Part shown: positions 25,197 to 33,000 of the stretch, piece by piece
How positions within the stretch are numbered: the first letter of the stretch is position 1
How the letters are laid out: each line of letters opens with the position of its first letter
Origin: an uncultured Saprospiraceae bacterium
GTDB taxonomy: Bacteria > Bacteroidota > Bacteroidia > Chitinophagales > Saprospiraceae
Direction of reading: 5' to 3'
Length of the DNA: 33,097 nt
Assembly (NCBI GenBank): GCA_937921555.1
Contig: CAKZUV010000092.1
Span: 1-33,097, forward strand
Notes under the pieces: model-generated
Seen by the model: only the letters and a program-made list of their open reading frames with translations
Database searches by the model: none
What the model was told of the DNA's origin: nothing
Position numbers and translations under genes: made by a program

Positions 25197-25235
25197 AAAA
25201 AGCGTCGATCCATTGTTTTGGGTTGGCGCTTTTTT
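25197..25235 (+). terminator. Terminator after the RprY-like gene
   Basis: GCGTCGATCCA pairs with TGGGTTGGCGC through G-C, A-U and G-U pairs around a 6-base loop, with A and T tracts outside. Bases 25208-25235 match the reverse complement of 25752-25779 at 25 of 28 positions, that is, the terminator on the far side of the next small gene. Confidence 0.85.
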
Positions 25236-25303
25236 GATTTAGTTTGTTGTTTTATTTTACAAAAATAATATGTATATTGTTTTTAATGCAAAAATATAGT
25301 GCT

Positions 25304-25654
25304 ATGAAATATTTAATGATGCTCACACTTTTAATCTTGTCTTCCTGCTCTAAGGATAGCAATCCTATAGATAATGTAACTTCTAAAAACCCCTTTGATT
25401 ACCTGTCGGATGCTGATAAAGAAGATAGAACAAATCAAATGACAGACTATTTAAAATCATCTCTTGAAATTGATTACAAAAAAGATCTAACGCTCATCCG
25501 TGATAAAGCACCCGAATACAAAGCGGCCTACGAAAAGGCCAGTGACCATCCGGCGGATAGATTGAAGTATCTGATGTACGGTAAAGATCTGGAAAGACGT
25601 TCAAAATCCTGTTTTCATGCCAATGACTTGTTACAGTTTGATGCGCAGCACTAG
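25304..25654 (+). CDS. Small lipoprotein of unknown function
   Basis: A 116-residue protein. I start at ATG 25304 because MKYLMMLTLLILSSC then forms a proper lipoprotein signal (lipobox LSSC, Cys15); an upstream ATG at 25244 would bury it. After the anchor come KDSNPIDN and a mostly helical, Lys/Asp-rich body (DKEDRTNQMTDYLKSS, KAPEYKAAYEKASDHPAD). No known domain is recognised. It is more A/T-rich than the regulator upstream and stands alone between two near-identical terminators of opposite orientation, so it may be a recently inserted or exchanged single-gene unit. Confidence 0.65.
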   Translation: MKYLMMLTLLILSSCSKDSNPIDNVTSKNPFDYLSDADKEDRTNQMTDYLKSSLEIDYKKDLTLIRDKAPEYKAAYEKASDHPADRLKYLMYGKDLERRSKSCFHANDLLQFDAQH

Positions 25655-25690
25655 TGCCACAAGCACTAAGTTTTTATATAATTCTGGAGC

Positions 25691-25737
25691 CACAAAGTCA
25701 CAAAGGACACGAAGAAAAAACATTGTGTTCTTCGTGT
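25691..25737. repeat. CACAAAG-type repeat with hairpin
   Basis: CACAAAGTCACAAAGGACAC is followed by a perfect 10-bp hairpin, ACACGAAGAA (25707-25716) with TTCTTCGTGT (25728-25737). CACAAAG/CTTCGTG strings of this kind are, as I recall, dispersed in many genomes. The stem lies between convergent genes and may also help transcription end. Confidence 0.55.
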
Positions 25738-25751
25738 TTTAGTAGCAAAAT

Positions 25752-25790
25752 AAAAAAACGCCAACCCAAATGAATGGATTGGCGTTTTTT
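25752..25790. terminator. Bidirectional terminator between the lipoprotein and hemD
   Basis: AAAAAACGCCAACCC and GGATTGGCGTTTTTT form a stem with one mismatch and A/T tracts on both sides. It serves convergent genes. Its left part is an inverted near-copy of the terminator at 25208-25235. Confidence 0.85.
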
Positions 25791-25810
25791 ATATTTTTAA
25801 ACTTTACTTT

Positions 25811-26587
25811 CTACTTATTTGATTCCCGCAGGTAAGCTTCCAGGGCTGCCGTCATAGACGTGATGCCCGGTGCCGGACAAGCGATATTAAGATCAAGTCC
25901 TAACTCTTCCACTTTCTTTTTGGTGCTGTTTCCGAAGACGGCGATCCGGGTTTCGTTTTGCTCAAAATCGGGAAAGTTAATATACAGCGATTCGAGGTCA
26001 CGCGGACTGAAGAAAACGAGTACATCGTATTTTACGTCACTCAGATCAGACAAATCACTGCTAACGGTCCGGTACATCATTGCATCCTGCCAGTTAAATT
26101 CGTTTTCCGTCAGGAATTTGGAAACGGATTTACTGCCCAGGTTAGAACAAGGCAGCAGGAAATTCTCTTTTGCTTTGTGTTTGATCAAGGCAGGTTTCAA
26201 ATCCATAATCGTCCGTTTGCCGGAAAAAACCTTCCGCTTCCGGTAGACAATGAATTTTTGCAGGTAGTTGGCTACCTGCTCCGTAAGGCAGAAATACTTG
26301 GTATCCTGCGACATCTTGATGCGGAGTTCTTCGCACATCTGGAAAAAATGATCCACCGCATTCTTGCTGGTCAGAATAACCGCAGAATAATCTTCCGGTT
26401 TGATCCTGGTCTTGCGGAACTCCTTTACGGGCACCGGTTCGACGTGAATAAAATGACGCCAGTCAATCTTCAGATCGTACTTTTCTTCCAGTTTATAGTA
26501 TGGAGAACGTTCTGGTTTTGGTTGGGAAACCAGAATGGTTTTTACTTCTTTATAGGTTTCTTTCAAAGCTTTAGACGATGAGGTCAT
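25811..26587 (-). CDS. hemD: Uroporphyrinogen-III synthase family protein
   Basis: A 258-residue protein of the HemD fold: two alternating Rossmann-like lobes, with TILVSQPKPERSPYYKLEEKYD at the start, the conserved AVILTSKNAVDHFF (about 69-82), KYFCLTEQVANYL, ENFLLPCSNLGSKSV, YRTVSSDLSDL and DVLVFFSPRDLESL, and a closing VFGNSTKKKVEELG. HemD closes and flips hydroxymethylbilane to uroporphyrinogen III for heme or siroheme. The HemD active site has few invariant residues, so the annotation rests on the overall pattern. The DUF4271 gene is upstream on the same strand, 129 bases away, a pairing I recall in other Bacteroidota. Confidence 0.85.
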   Translation of the reverse strand: MTSSSKALKETYKEVKTILVSQPKPERSPYYKLEEKYDLKIDWRHFIHVEPVPVKEFRKTRIKPEDYSAVILTSKNAVDHFFQMCEELRIKMSQDTKYFCLTEQVANYLQKFIVYRKRKVFSGKRTIMDLKPALIKHKAKENFLLPCSNLGSKSVSKFLTENEFNWQDAMMYRTVSSDLSDLSDVKYDVLVFFSPRDLESLYINFPDFEQNETRIAVFGNSTKKKVEELGLDLNIACPAPGITSMTAALEAYLRESNK

Positions 26588-26716
26588 TTATATAATGTTT
26601 TTGGATCGTCGCACCGTAAGGTTATATCTGATCCACAATAAATATTTTAATTATTTACTACTTAAAATACTGTTTATCAGTAAAATAAACAATATAATTA
26701 AATTTATATATCGAAA

Positions 26717-27787
26717 TTATTGGTTTGTTACCAATTTTACCAGGACTAATAATGGCGCTATTTCGATGGTGCAAAGGTAAACAAAAAAATGAAATTTGTG
26801 CAAGCTTATATATTTAAGACCGATGAAAAGGCTGCGCAGGATACGGTAAAGATATATCAGACCAATTACAATAAATGTTCCGTAAATCAGTGGTAGGGTC
26901 AGGTTAGCCGGAGCGTAAATGATCAATAAAATGGTTGGCAGTAGAAAAAATCCAATCATAGTTCCAAAAATAATGATGGTAAAACTATATTGCTCTATCT
27001 CTTTTGAGACAGGAAAAACAGATCCGATGATTTGCAGAATCAGATGTTTTATTATAAAAATAGCAAAAACACCACCCGTACAGGCCAGGAAATTGAGGAT
27101 AGGAGCAGCAAAGAAGGCTATTTTATAGTGTGTAAGGACCACAAATACAAAGGTGCCGATCAGAATGAGTGCGAATACGTAAAGAATCAGATAAGGAATC
27201 ATGGATACGGTACCATAATCCCGGTGGACCATTTTTAGAAAATTATCGTTTAAAAAAGACCGGTACACTTTTGCCAGGGCGGATTTGTAGATATTTACGA
27301 GTACTGTGAGAACCGTTACCAGCAAAATGGTCATCCAGAGTTTAAATTTTCCGCTCAGTGGTTCCGTTCCGGTAATCACTGATTTTTTATTGGGCGTAGC
27401 TACGGATGCTTTTGGCGTTGAAAACGAAGGTCTTTTTACTTCAAAGGGATTTTGGGGATCAACGGAAGATTCAGCGGAGGCGTTTTCGCCGGAACTGCCG
27501 GGTGACTCGCCGGATGTTGTAACTGGGGAAGCATCCATTTCAAACGGATTGTCCTGATTGGGAGGGGTCTCCGTGGCGGGTAATTCGGTCGCAGTATCTT
27601 TTTCGATTTCAAAGGGATTCTGATCCGTGGGCACAGCGACGGGAAGATTGGTTTCGGGATTTACTTCCTCGGTGGGAATCTTCCGGCCAGGCAACTCAAA
27701 CGGATTATTTCCCTGCTGGGCCAGGAGACCAATGGAGGCAGAGAGTAAACTCAGAAGAATCAAAATGTGTTTTCCCAATTTCAGCAT
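26717..27787 (-). CDS. DUF4271 membrane protein with four NPFE motifs in its exported N-terminal part
   Basis: A 356-residue protein. A signal peptide or signal anchor (1-23, ending SIGLLA-QQ) is followed by a low-complexity Pro/Glu/Thr region to about 145 and then by six or so membrane segments making up the DUF4271 domain (from about 150 to the end). The low-complexity region holds four NPFE motifs at 28-31, 57-60, 80-83 and 113-116, each followed by a bulky hydrophobic residue (L, I, M, V) and mostly preceded by Q/D/N. The function is unknown. It lies upstream of hemD on the same strand. Repeated NPFE could be a docking motif for a periplasmic partner; that is speculation. Confidence 0.85.
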   Translation of the reverse strand: MLKLGKHILILLSLLSASIGLLAQQGNNPFELPGRKIPTEEVNPETNLPVAVPTDQNPFEIEKDTATELPATETPPNQDNPFEMDASPVTTSGESPGSSGENASAESSVDPQNPFEVKRPSFSTPKASVATPNKKSVITGTEPLSGKFKLWMTILLVTVLTVLVNIYKSALAKVYRSFLNDNFLKMVHRDYGTVSMIPYLILYVFALILIGTFVFVVLTHYKIAFFAAPILNFLACTGGVFAIFIIKHLILQIIGSVFPVSKEIEQYSFTIIIFGTMIGFFLLPTILLIIYAPANLTLPLIYGTFIVIGLIYLYRILRSLFIGLKYISLHKFHFFVYLCTIEIAPLLVLVKLVTNQ

Positions 27788-27791
27788 GACA

Positions 27792-27799
27792 CAAAGTTA
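27792..27799 (-). promoter_or_regulatory. Possible -7 element (TAACTTTG) of the DUF4271 gene
   Basis: The minus-strand match to TAnnTTTG is 4 bases upstream of the ATG at 27787, so transcription would start at or next to the start codon (leaderless or nearly so). There is no -33 support. If this is the true promoter, the next in-frame ATG should be considered as a start too. Confidence 0.35.
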
Positions 27800-27892
27800 A
27801 ACAATAATCAAGAAAATCTGCTTGTTAATAAGCTGTTAAGCGTAAGCTTTGATTTTTTATTCTTGCGCAGATCGAGTAGCTTCACGTAGGAT

Positions 27893-29161
27893 ATGGAAAA
27901 TAATATTATTCGTCGGGTAGTCATTTTAGGTGCCATTACGATTATCGGGATTCTGGGTATTCAGGGATACTGGGTGATGCGAACCTGGGATATTCAGCAA
28001 CAGGAATTTAGTCAGACGGTAAAAATTGCCTTACTCAGCGTGGCAAAGGAACTTGAAACCCTGAATGGCCGCAACAGTCTGCCCATCAAAGGACTGATCA
28101 GTCAGCAATCCAGTAATACGTATATTGTCAATATCAACGACGAGATCAACGCAAATACCCTGGAATTTTATCTACAGAAAGAATTGGAGGCCCGGGCGGT
28201 TAACGCCGATTTTGAATATGGTATTTTTGATTGTGAAAGTCGCGAAATGGTCTATGGCCGGCGGATCAATTATTCGGAAGATAAAGAATTAAATACCCAG
28301 ACCAATCCGCTGCCGACTAATGGAGATTTCGATTATTATTTTAGTGTTCGTTTTCCCAATCAGAAAGGATATCTGCTGGAAGATATGCGACTGGCGATCT
28401 TTTTTTCGATTATCTTATTTTTCTCAATTTTGTTTTTTATTTACTCGATGTTTATTATCATGCGGCAAAAGCGGCTCTCCGAAATGCAGAAGGATTTTAT
28501 TAATAATATGACCCACGAGTTTAAAACACCTATTTCGACCATCAAGATTTCTGCGGATGTATTTTTGAAAAATGAGGTGATAAAAAATGACCAGCGCCTC
28601 AGCCGCTACGCACAGATTATCAAAGAACAAAATCAGCGGCTGAATATGCAGGTAGAGAAAGTACTGCAACTGGCAAAAATTGAACGGAATGGTTTTTCGC
28701 TTAAAAAAGAAGCCGTCAACGTACACGAATTACTGGCAGAGATTACCGCCAGCGCACAGGTCCGGCTGGGGGAAGTTAAGGGTAGTTTAATCACAGAATT
28801 TAACGCCACGCAACCCAACATTCAGGCAGACCGTCTTCATCTCAATAATATTTTATACAATCTGATTGATAATGCGATTAAATACAGTTACGAAAATCCG
28901 GAAGTTCGGCTGACCACACGAAACGAAGGAAATCAGTTCATCATCAGTATTGAAGATAACGGAATCGGAATTACCAGAGAAAATCAACAGAGGGTTTTTG
29001 ATAAATTCTATCGGGTGCCAACCGGTGATATTCACAATGTAAAAGGTTTTGGACTCGGACTGTTTTATGTTAAAAATATTTGTGATGCCCACGAATGGGA
29101 ACTACAACTTAATAGCGAACCGGGGAAAGGAACGAAGATCGAGGTGTTGATTGGTGGATAG
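27893..29161 (+). CDS. Membrane sensor histidine kinase, second paralogue
   Basis: A 422-residue kinase organised like the one at 22791: TM1 about 9-28, a periplasmic region of about 140 residues, TM2 about 166-188 and no visible HAMP. The core has H208 in NNMTHEFKTP, N box YNLIDNAIKYS, G1 IEDNGIGI, F box FDKFYRV and G2 GFGLGLFYV. Around the His box and the F/G2 boxes it is nearly identical to the first kinase (LSEM, DFINNMTHEFKTPI, TGDIHNVKGFGLGL), while the periplasmic regions differ, so the two likely read different signals with one ancestral output module. The regulator partner follows after 169 bases filled by a repeat array. Confidence 0.9.
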   Translation: MENNIIRRVVILGAITIIGILGIQGYWVMRTWDIQQQEFSQTVKIALLSVAKELETLNGRNSLPIKGLISQQSSNTYIVNINDEINANTLEFYLQKELEARAVNADFEYGIFDCESREMVYGRRINYSEDKELNTQTNPLPTNGDFDYYFSVRFPNQKGYLLEDMRLAIFFSIILFFSILFFIYSMFIIMRQKRLSEMQKDFINNMTHEFKTPISTIKISADVFLKNEVIKNDQRLSRYAQIIKEQNQRLNMQVEKVLQLAKIERNGFSLKKEAVNVHELLAEITASAQVRLGEVKGSLITEFNATQPNIQADRLHLNNILYNLIDNAIKYSYENPEVRLTTRNEGNQFIISIEDNGIGITRENQQRVFDKFYRVPTGDIHNVKGFGLGLFYVKNICDAHEWELQLNSEPGKGTKIEVLIGG

Positions 29162-29166
29162 GGGAT

Positions 29167-29330
29167 TGGTTAGTTAGTGGTTAGTTAATCGGTTAATCAG
29201 TAATTGGTTAACTGGTGGACCCACGATAGCAGAGCACTAATTAACCGATTAACTAATGAATATCCTGCGATGGAAGCGTACCGATTAACTGATTAACTGA
29301 TTAACCAATAAACGGATCAACTAAAAAACC
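29167..29330. repeat. Octamer arrays in inverted orientation between kinase and regulator
   Basis: Left arm 29183-29214: 8-mers AGTTAATC, GGTTAATC, AGTAATTG, GTTAACTG. TTAGTTAATCGGTTAAT (29181-29197) pairs perfectly, 17 bp, with ATTAACCGATTAACTAA (29240-29256). A further right arm, 29283-29330, has six 8-mers in register: GATTAACT, GATTAACT, GATTAACC, AATAAACG, GATCAACT, AAAAAACC; the last ends at the base before the regulator's ATG. The block therefore supplies the whole ribosome-contact region of that gene. Confidence 0.75.
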
Positions 29331-30014
29331 ATGCAACCACATTTACTCTACGTAGAAGACGACGAAAGTTTGAGTTTTGTAACCAGAGATAACCTGGAAT
29401 TACAAGGATATCGTGTTACTTATTGTGCCGATGGTGCCACTGCGATGGAACAAATAAAGGACGGAAAGTTTGACCTTTGTATTCTGGATGTGATGCTGCC
29501 GGAGGTGGATGGATTTACCATTGCACAGGAAATCAGGAAAACGAATATTGAAGTGCCCATTATTTTTCTGACAGCTCGCTCTTTGAAGGATGATAAAATA
29601 CAGGGACTAAAACTTGGGGCGGATGATTATATGACCAAGCCATTCAGTATCGAAGAATTATTATTGAAGATACAGGTGTTTTTAAAACGGTCTAAAGTAT
29701 TTCACGTTGCGGGTACCGATAATCAGCTGGGGGATTATATTTTTGATTATAAAAATTTGTCTCTCCGGAATGGAGATTACAATAAAGTGCTTACGCAAAA
29801 AGAAGCGGATTTGTTGAATTTATTTTTTTTGAATCAGAATGAAATAATCAAACGCTCAGATATTCTGGAAAAAGTATGGGGCGAAGATGATTATTTTTTA
29901 GGGCGAAGTCTGGACGTGTTTATCTCAAGACTTCGTAAATACCTCAAACAAGATGAATCTTTAAAGATTGAAAATATTCACGGCGTAGGTTTTCGATTAA
30001 AAACTAAGGAATAA
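29331..30014 (+). CDS. OmpR-family response regulator, second paralogue
   Basis: A 227-residue regulator. The receiver domain at about 3-118 has EDD (9-11), phospho-acceptor D53 in CILDVMLP, FLTARS and KPF. The winged-helix domain at about 130-226 has LTQKEADLLNLFF, LGRSLDVFISRLRKYLK and IENIHGVGFRLKT. It is a clear paralogue of the RprY-like protein at 24411 and partner of the kinase just upstream. Its start codon directly abuts an 8-bp repeat array, which forms the leader. A hairpin terminator follows the stop. Confidence 0.92.
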   Translation: MQPHLLYVEDDESLSFVTRDNLELQGYRVTYCADGATAMEQIKDGKFDLCILDVMLPEVDGFTIAQEIRKTNIEVPIIFLTARSLKDDKIQGLKLGADDYMTKPFSIEELLLKIQVFLKRSKVFHVAGTDNQLGDYIFDYKNLSLRNGDYNKVLTQKEADLLNLFFLNQNEIIKRSDILEKVWGEDDYFLGRSLDVFISRLRKYLKQDESLKIENIHGVGFRLKTKE

Positions 30015-30017
30015 AAA

Positions 30018-30049
30018 AAGCCATCCCAAAAATTAATTCGGAATGGCTT
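30018..30049. terminator. Terminator between convergent regulator and adhesin genes
   Basis: AAGCCATCCC and GGAATGGCTT form a stem with one mismatch and an A/T-rich loop, A-tract before and TATTT after. It sits between the ends of two convergent genes, so it can serve both. Confidence 0.75.
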
Positions 30050-30075
30050 ATTTCGTTCAAATTTTCCTAACCTTA

Positions 30076-33000
30076 TTATTCGTTAGCGATAATAAAAGTT
30101 TTAGTGTTACTTTTTCCACCTCCTAAAATATTCAGGTGGTAAGAACCAGTCGGTAAATCAGTAATATCAAGCTGTACTGAATTGAGGTCGTCTCGTACGG
30201 TACCAACGCTAAGTCGTCTGACCGTTCTTCCCTGCATATCCACTACTTGCATTTGAGCTTCATCTGAGTTAGAATAGAATTTTATGTTGATCACGCCCAG
30301 GTTGCTGCTGGTTGGATTAGGATATAATTCTATTTTATAATCAGTTGTACAATCCGTATTCACGTTGATGATCTTAGAGTACTCAAAGCTGCCATCCAGG
30401 TCTACCATTTTCAGACGGTAGTAATTAAACTGGCTGGCTGTCTTATCTGTATAAGTATACCAGATGCCTGAAGAAGTATTACCAGTTCCTTTGATCGTTT
30501 CAACCTTGCTGAACAATCGTCCATCACCACTACGTTCAATTTCGTAGTTAGCGAAGTTCTCTTCTGTTTCAGCGTGCCATCTCAACTCTGTGTTACAACC
30601 ACTTGCCCGACCAGAAAAATGAGTCAAGGTTACCGGAAGTACTACGAGTGCCTGGAAATCTTCCACCTCTCCATTGGTCTTTCCACCGGCAAAATCAGTA
30701 GCGACAAAAGGATCATCGTCTGCCCGTAATCTAACGTTGACACTATTTCCAACACTAGCTGGTGCCGTAATCGTTACGGTAGCAATAGCGGGACTAGCAG
30801 TTACTTGCGAACCAGTATGGAAGTCATCATAGACACCATCCTCATCCCAGTCAATCCACATTCCGTAATATACAAGATCAGCTTGTGCAGAATTTACGGT
30901 GATATCAACGTCGTAGCTAGTACCTGCTTCGGCGAGCAGCGGGAATTGTCCTGCTCCTGCTCCGAAGGTAATCGCATCATCAAATTGATCCCCATCACTG
31001 GTCGGACTACTTTGCTGAGCTGCTTCAAAACTGGTGCTGGTTCCCAACCAAACGTCGGTTGCACCATCCAGCAGATTGTCATCATTGCTATCGGTTACCG
31101 CACGGTGCCATACTGCCGGATACGTAACCGGTGCGTCACCATAATCTCGTTTTACATCTAAAACAGAGATCACAAGGGTCGCATCTTCGCAGGCCATATT
31201 GGTCGCATCATCATCACAAGTAGTATATGGTACATTGACGTTTCCGACAAATCCAGGAGCTGGTGTGAAGGAGTACGAACCATCACTGTTTAAAGTCATT
31301 TCACCCGCGTTGGCAACAAAGACACCCATGTCGTTGGTACCTCCTACCGTCGTTGGTGTTCCTACGGTTCCAGGAGTATCTCCTGCTCCATCTCCATCAG
31401 CATCTACTAAGAAACCAGTAATCGCTTGTGTATCCATTTCACTATCGGTATCATTGCTGGAAACGTTATTAGTGACCGTTACTCCAGCATCGGTTACTTC
31501 TGCATCATCATTGGCAAAGGTAGTATTACCATTGTCAGGAAGAACATCAATAATCAATTCTGTATCATCACAAACAGCTGGTGCTTCCGCATTACAAATA
31601 GTGTAAGGCTGTGTTACAGTACCGGTGAAATTTCCAGTTGGTGTAAATGAATACGAACCATCTGCATTCAGCGTCAAGGTACCTGCATCAGCAACCGGAT
31701 TGCCATCTTCATCCACACCCGGAACTGTCTGAGCAGCGAGGGTGGTGGTAACGGCAGGGTTTAACGCATCAGGATCCAAATCATTGGACATAACATTCCC
31801 CGTACCTGTCTGACCAGATTCAACGGTGTTGACATCCGGATTAGCAATCACAAGTGTGTTCTCAGGATTTACCTCAGGGAATACTTCCAGATAAACGGTA
31901 GCAGTATCACAAGCCATCGGTGTTCCATCATCACAAGTTGAATATTGAAATGATGTTTCTCCTGTAAATCCAGGTGCCGGATCAAATGTAAACGTGCCAT
32001 TTGGATTAAGCGTTACCGTTCCTTCCAGTGGGTCCATACCTCCATTGGTATCATCTAAGCTGGTGGTTGGTGTATCGCCTTCTTCGTCTGTATCATTGGT
32101 TGTTACATCAATTGTTACAGGTGTATCAAACGGTGTATTGGTAAAGTCATCTTCGGCTACGGTATCATTGACTGGGAAAGTAGTCAGGTATAACGTTGCG
32201 TTATCCGTATCAGCACCATCCGTAGTCGTGTAAGGAATCACTGCGGTTCCAACAAAATCATCTTCCGGATTCCAGTCATAGGTTCCGGCGGTTGATGAAA
32301 CAGTAATGGTTCCAATTAAAACACCGTCCTGATAAACATCTACTGGTGTTCCGGCTACCGGTGTTATTGTTTCAGAAATTCCATCGCCATCGGTATCTAC
32401 CAAAATGCTTTGTACATCCTGATCGTCTCCCTCCGGGTCATTGTCATTAGTGAGCAGATTGCCAGATTGATCAACTCCCTGGTCACCTGAGTTGGTATCG
32501 TCATTTGCGTAAGTAGCATTGCCATTGTCTGGTTCAACTCCAATGGTTAACGTGGCATCATCTGTTCCGCCATTACCATCACTGATGGTGTAATCAACGG
32601 GTACCTCGCCGGTGAAAGTTGGTTCCGGATCAAAGGAATAAGTTCCACTGGCATGCAGGGTTATCGTACCTGCTAATACAGTATTTCCATCTTCATCTGT
32701 TCCGTAAATTGGCGTTGGCAAGGATAAGGTTAATGGTTCATCTACTATACCGTCTCCATCTGTATCTGCCAATGCTGAAGTTACCGTTAAGGCATCACCT
32801 TCGGGATCAGAGTCATTAGGATCAATAACATTTCCAGATACATCTGTATCGATTTCTGTTGTATTTGTATCATCGTTTGCTACTGGTGGATCGTTCTGTG
32901 CCGGATCATCAACTGGCATCACTTCAATACTTAAAGTGGCTGCGTCTGTTGCTGGATTACCATTGTCATCGACGACTACATATTCTACGGGTACTTCTCC

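Noticed and set aside
25244-25303. Upstream ATG start for the small lipoprotein
   Set aside because: It would place the lipobox cysteine at position 35 behind a second hydrophobic run; ATG 25304 gives a normal lipoprotein signal.
25958-26581. 207-codon + strand ORF opposite hemD
   Set aside because: Antisense shadow of hemD, which has the family pattern on the minus strand.
32917-32922. GTG/ATG as the start of the adhesin
   Set aside because: The frame continues upstream to the window edge with the same repeat pattern and no stop, so these are internal codons.
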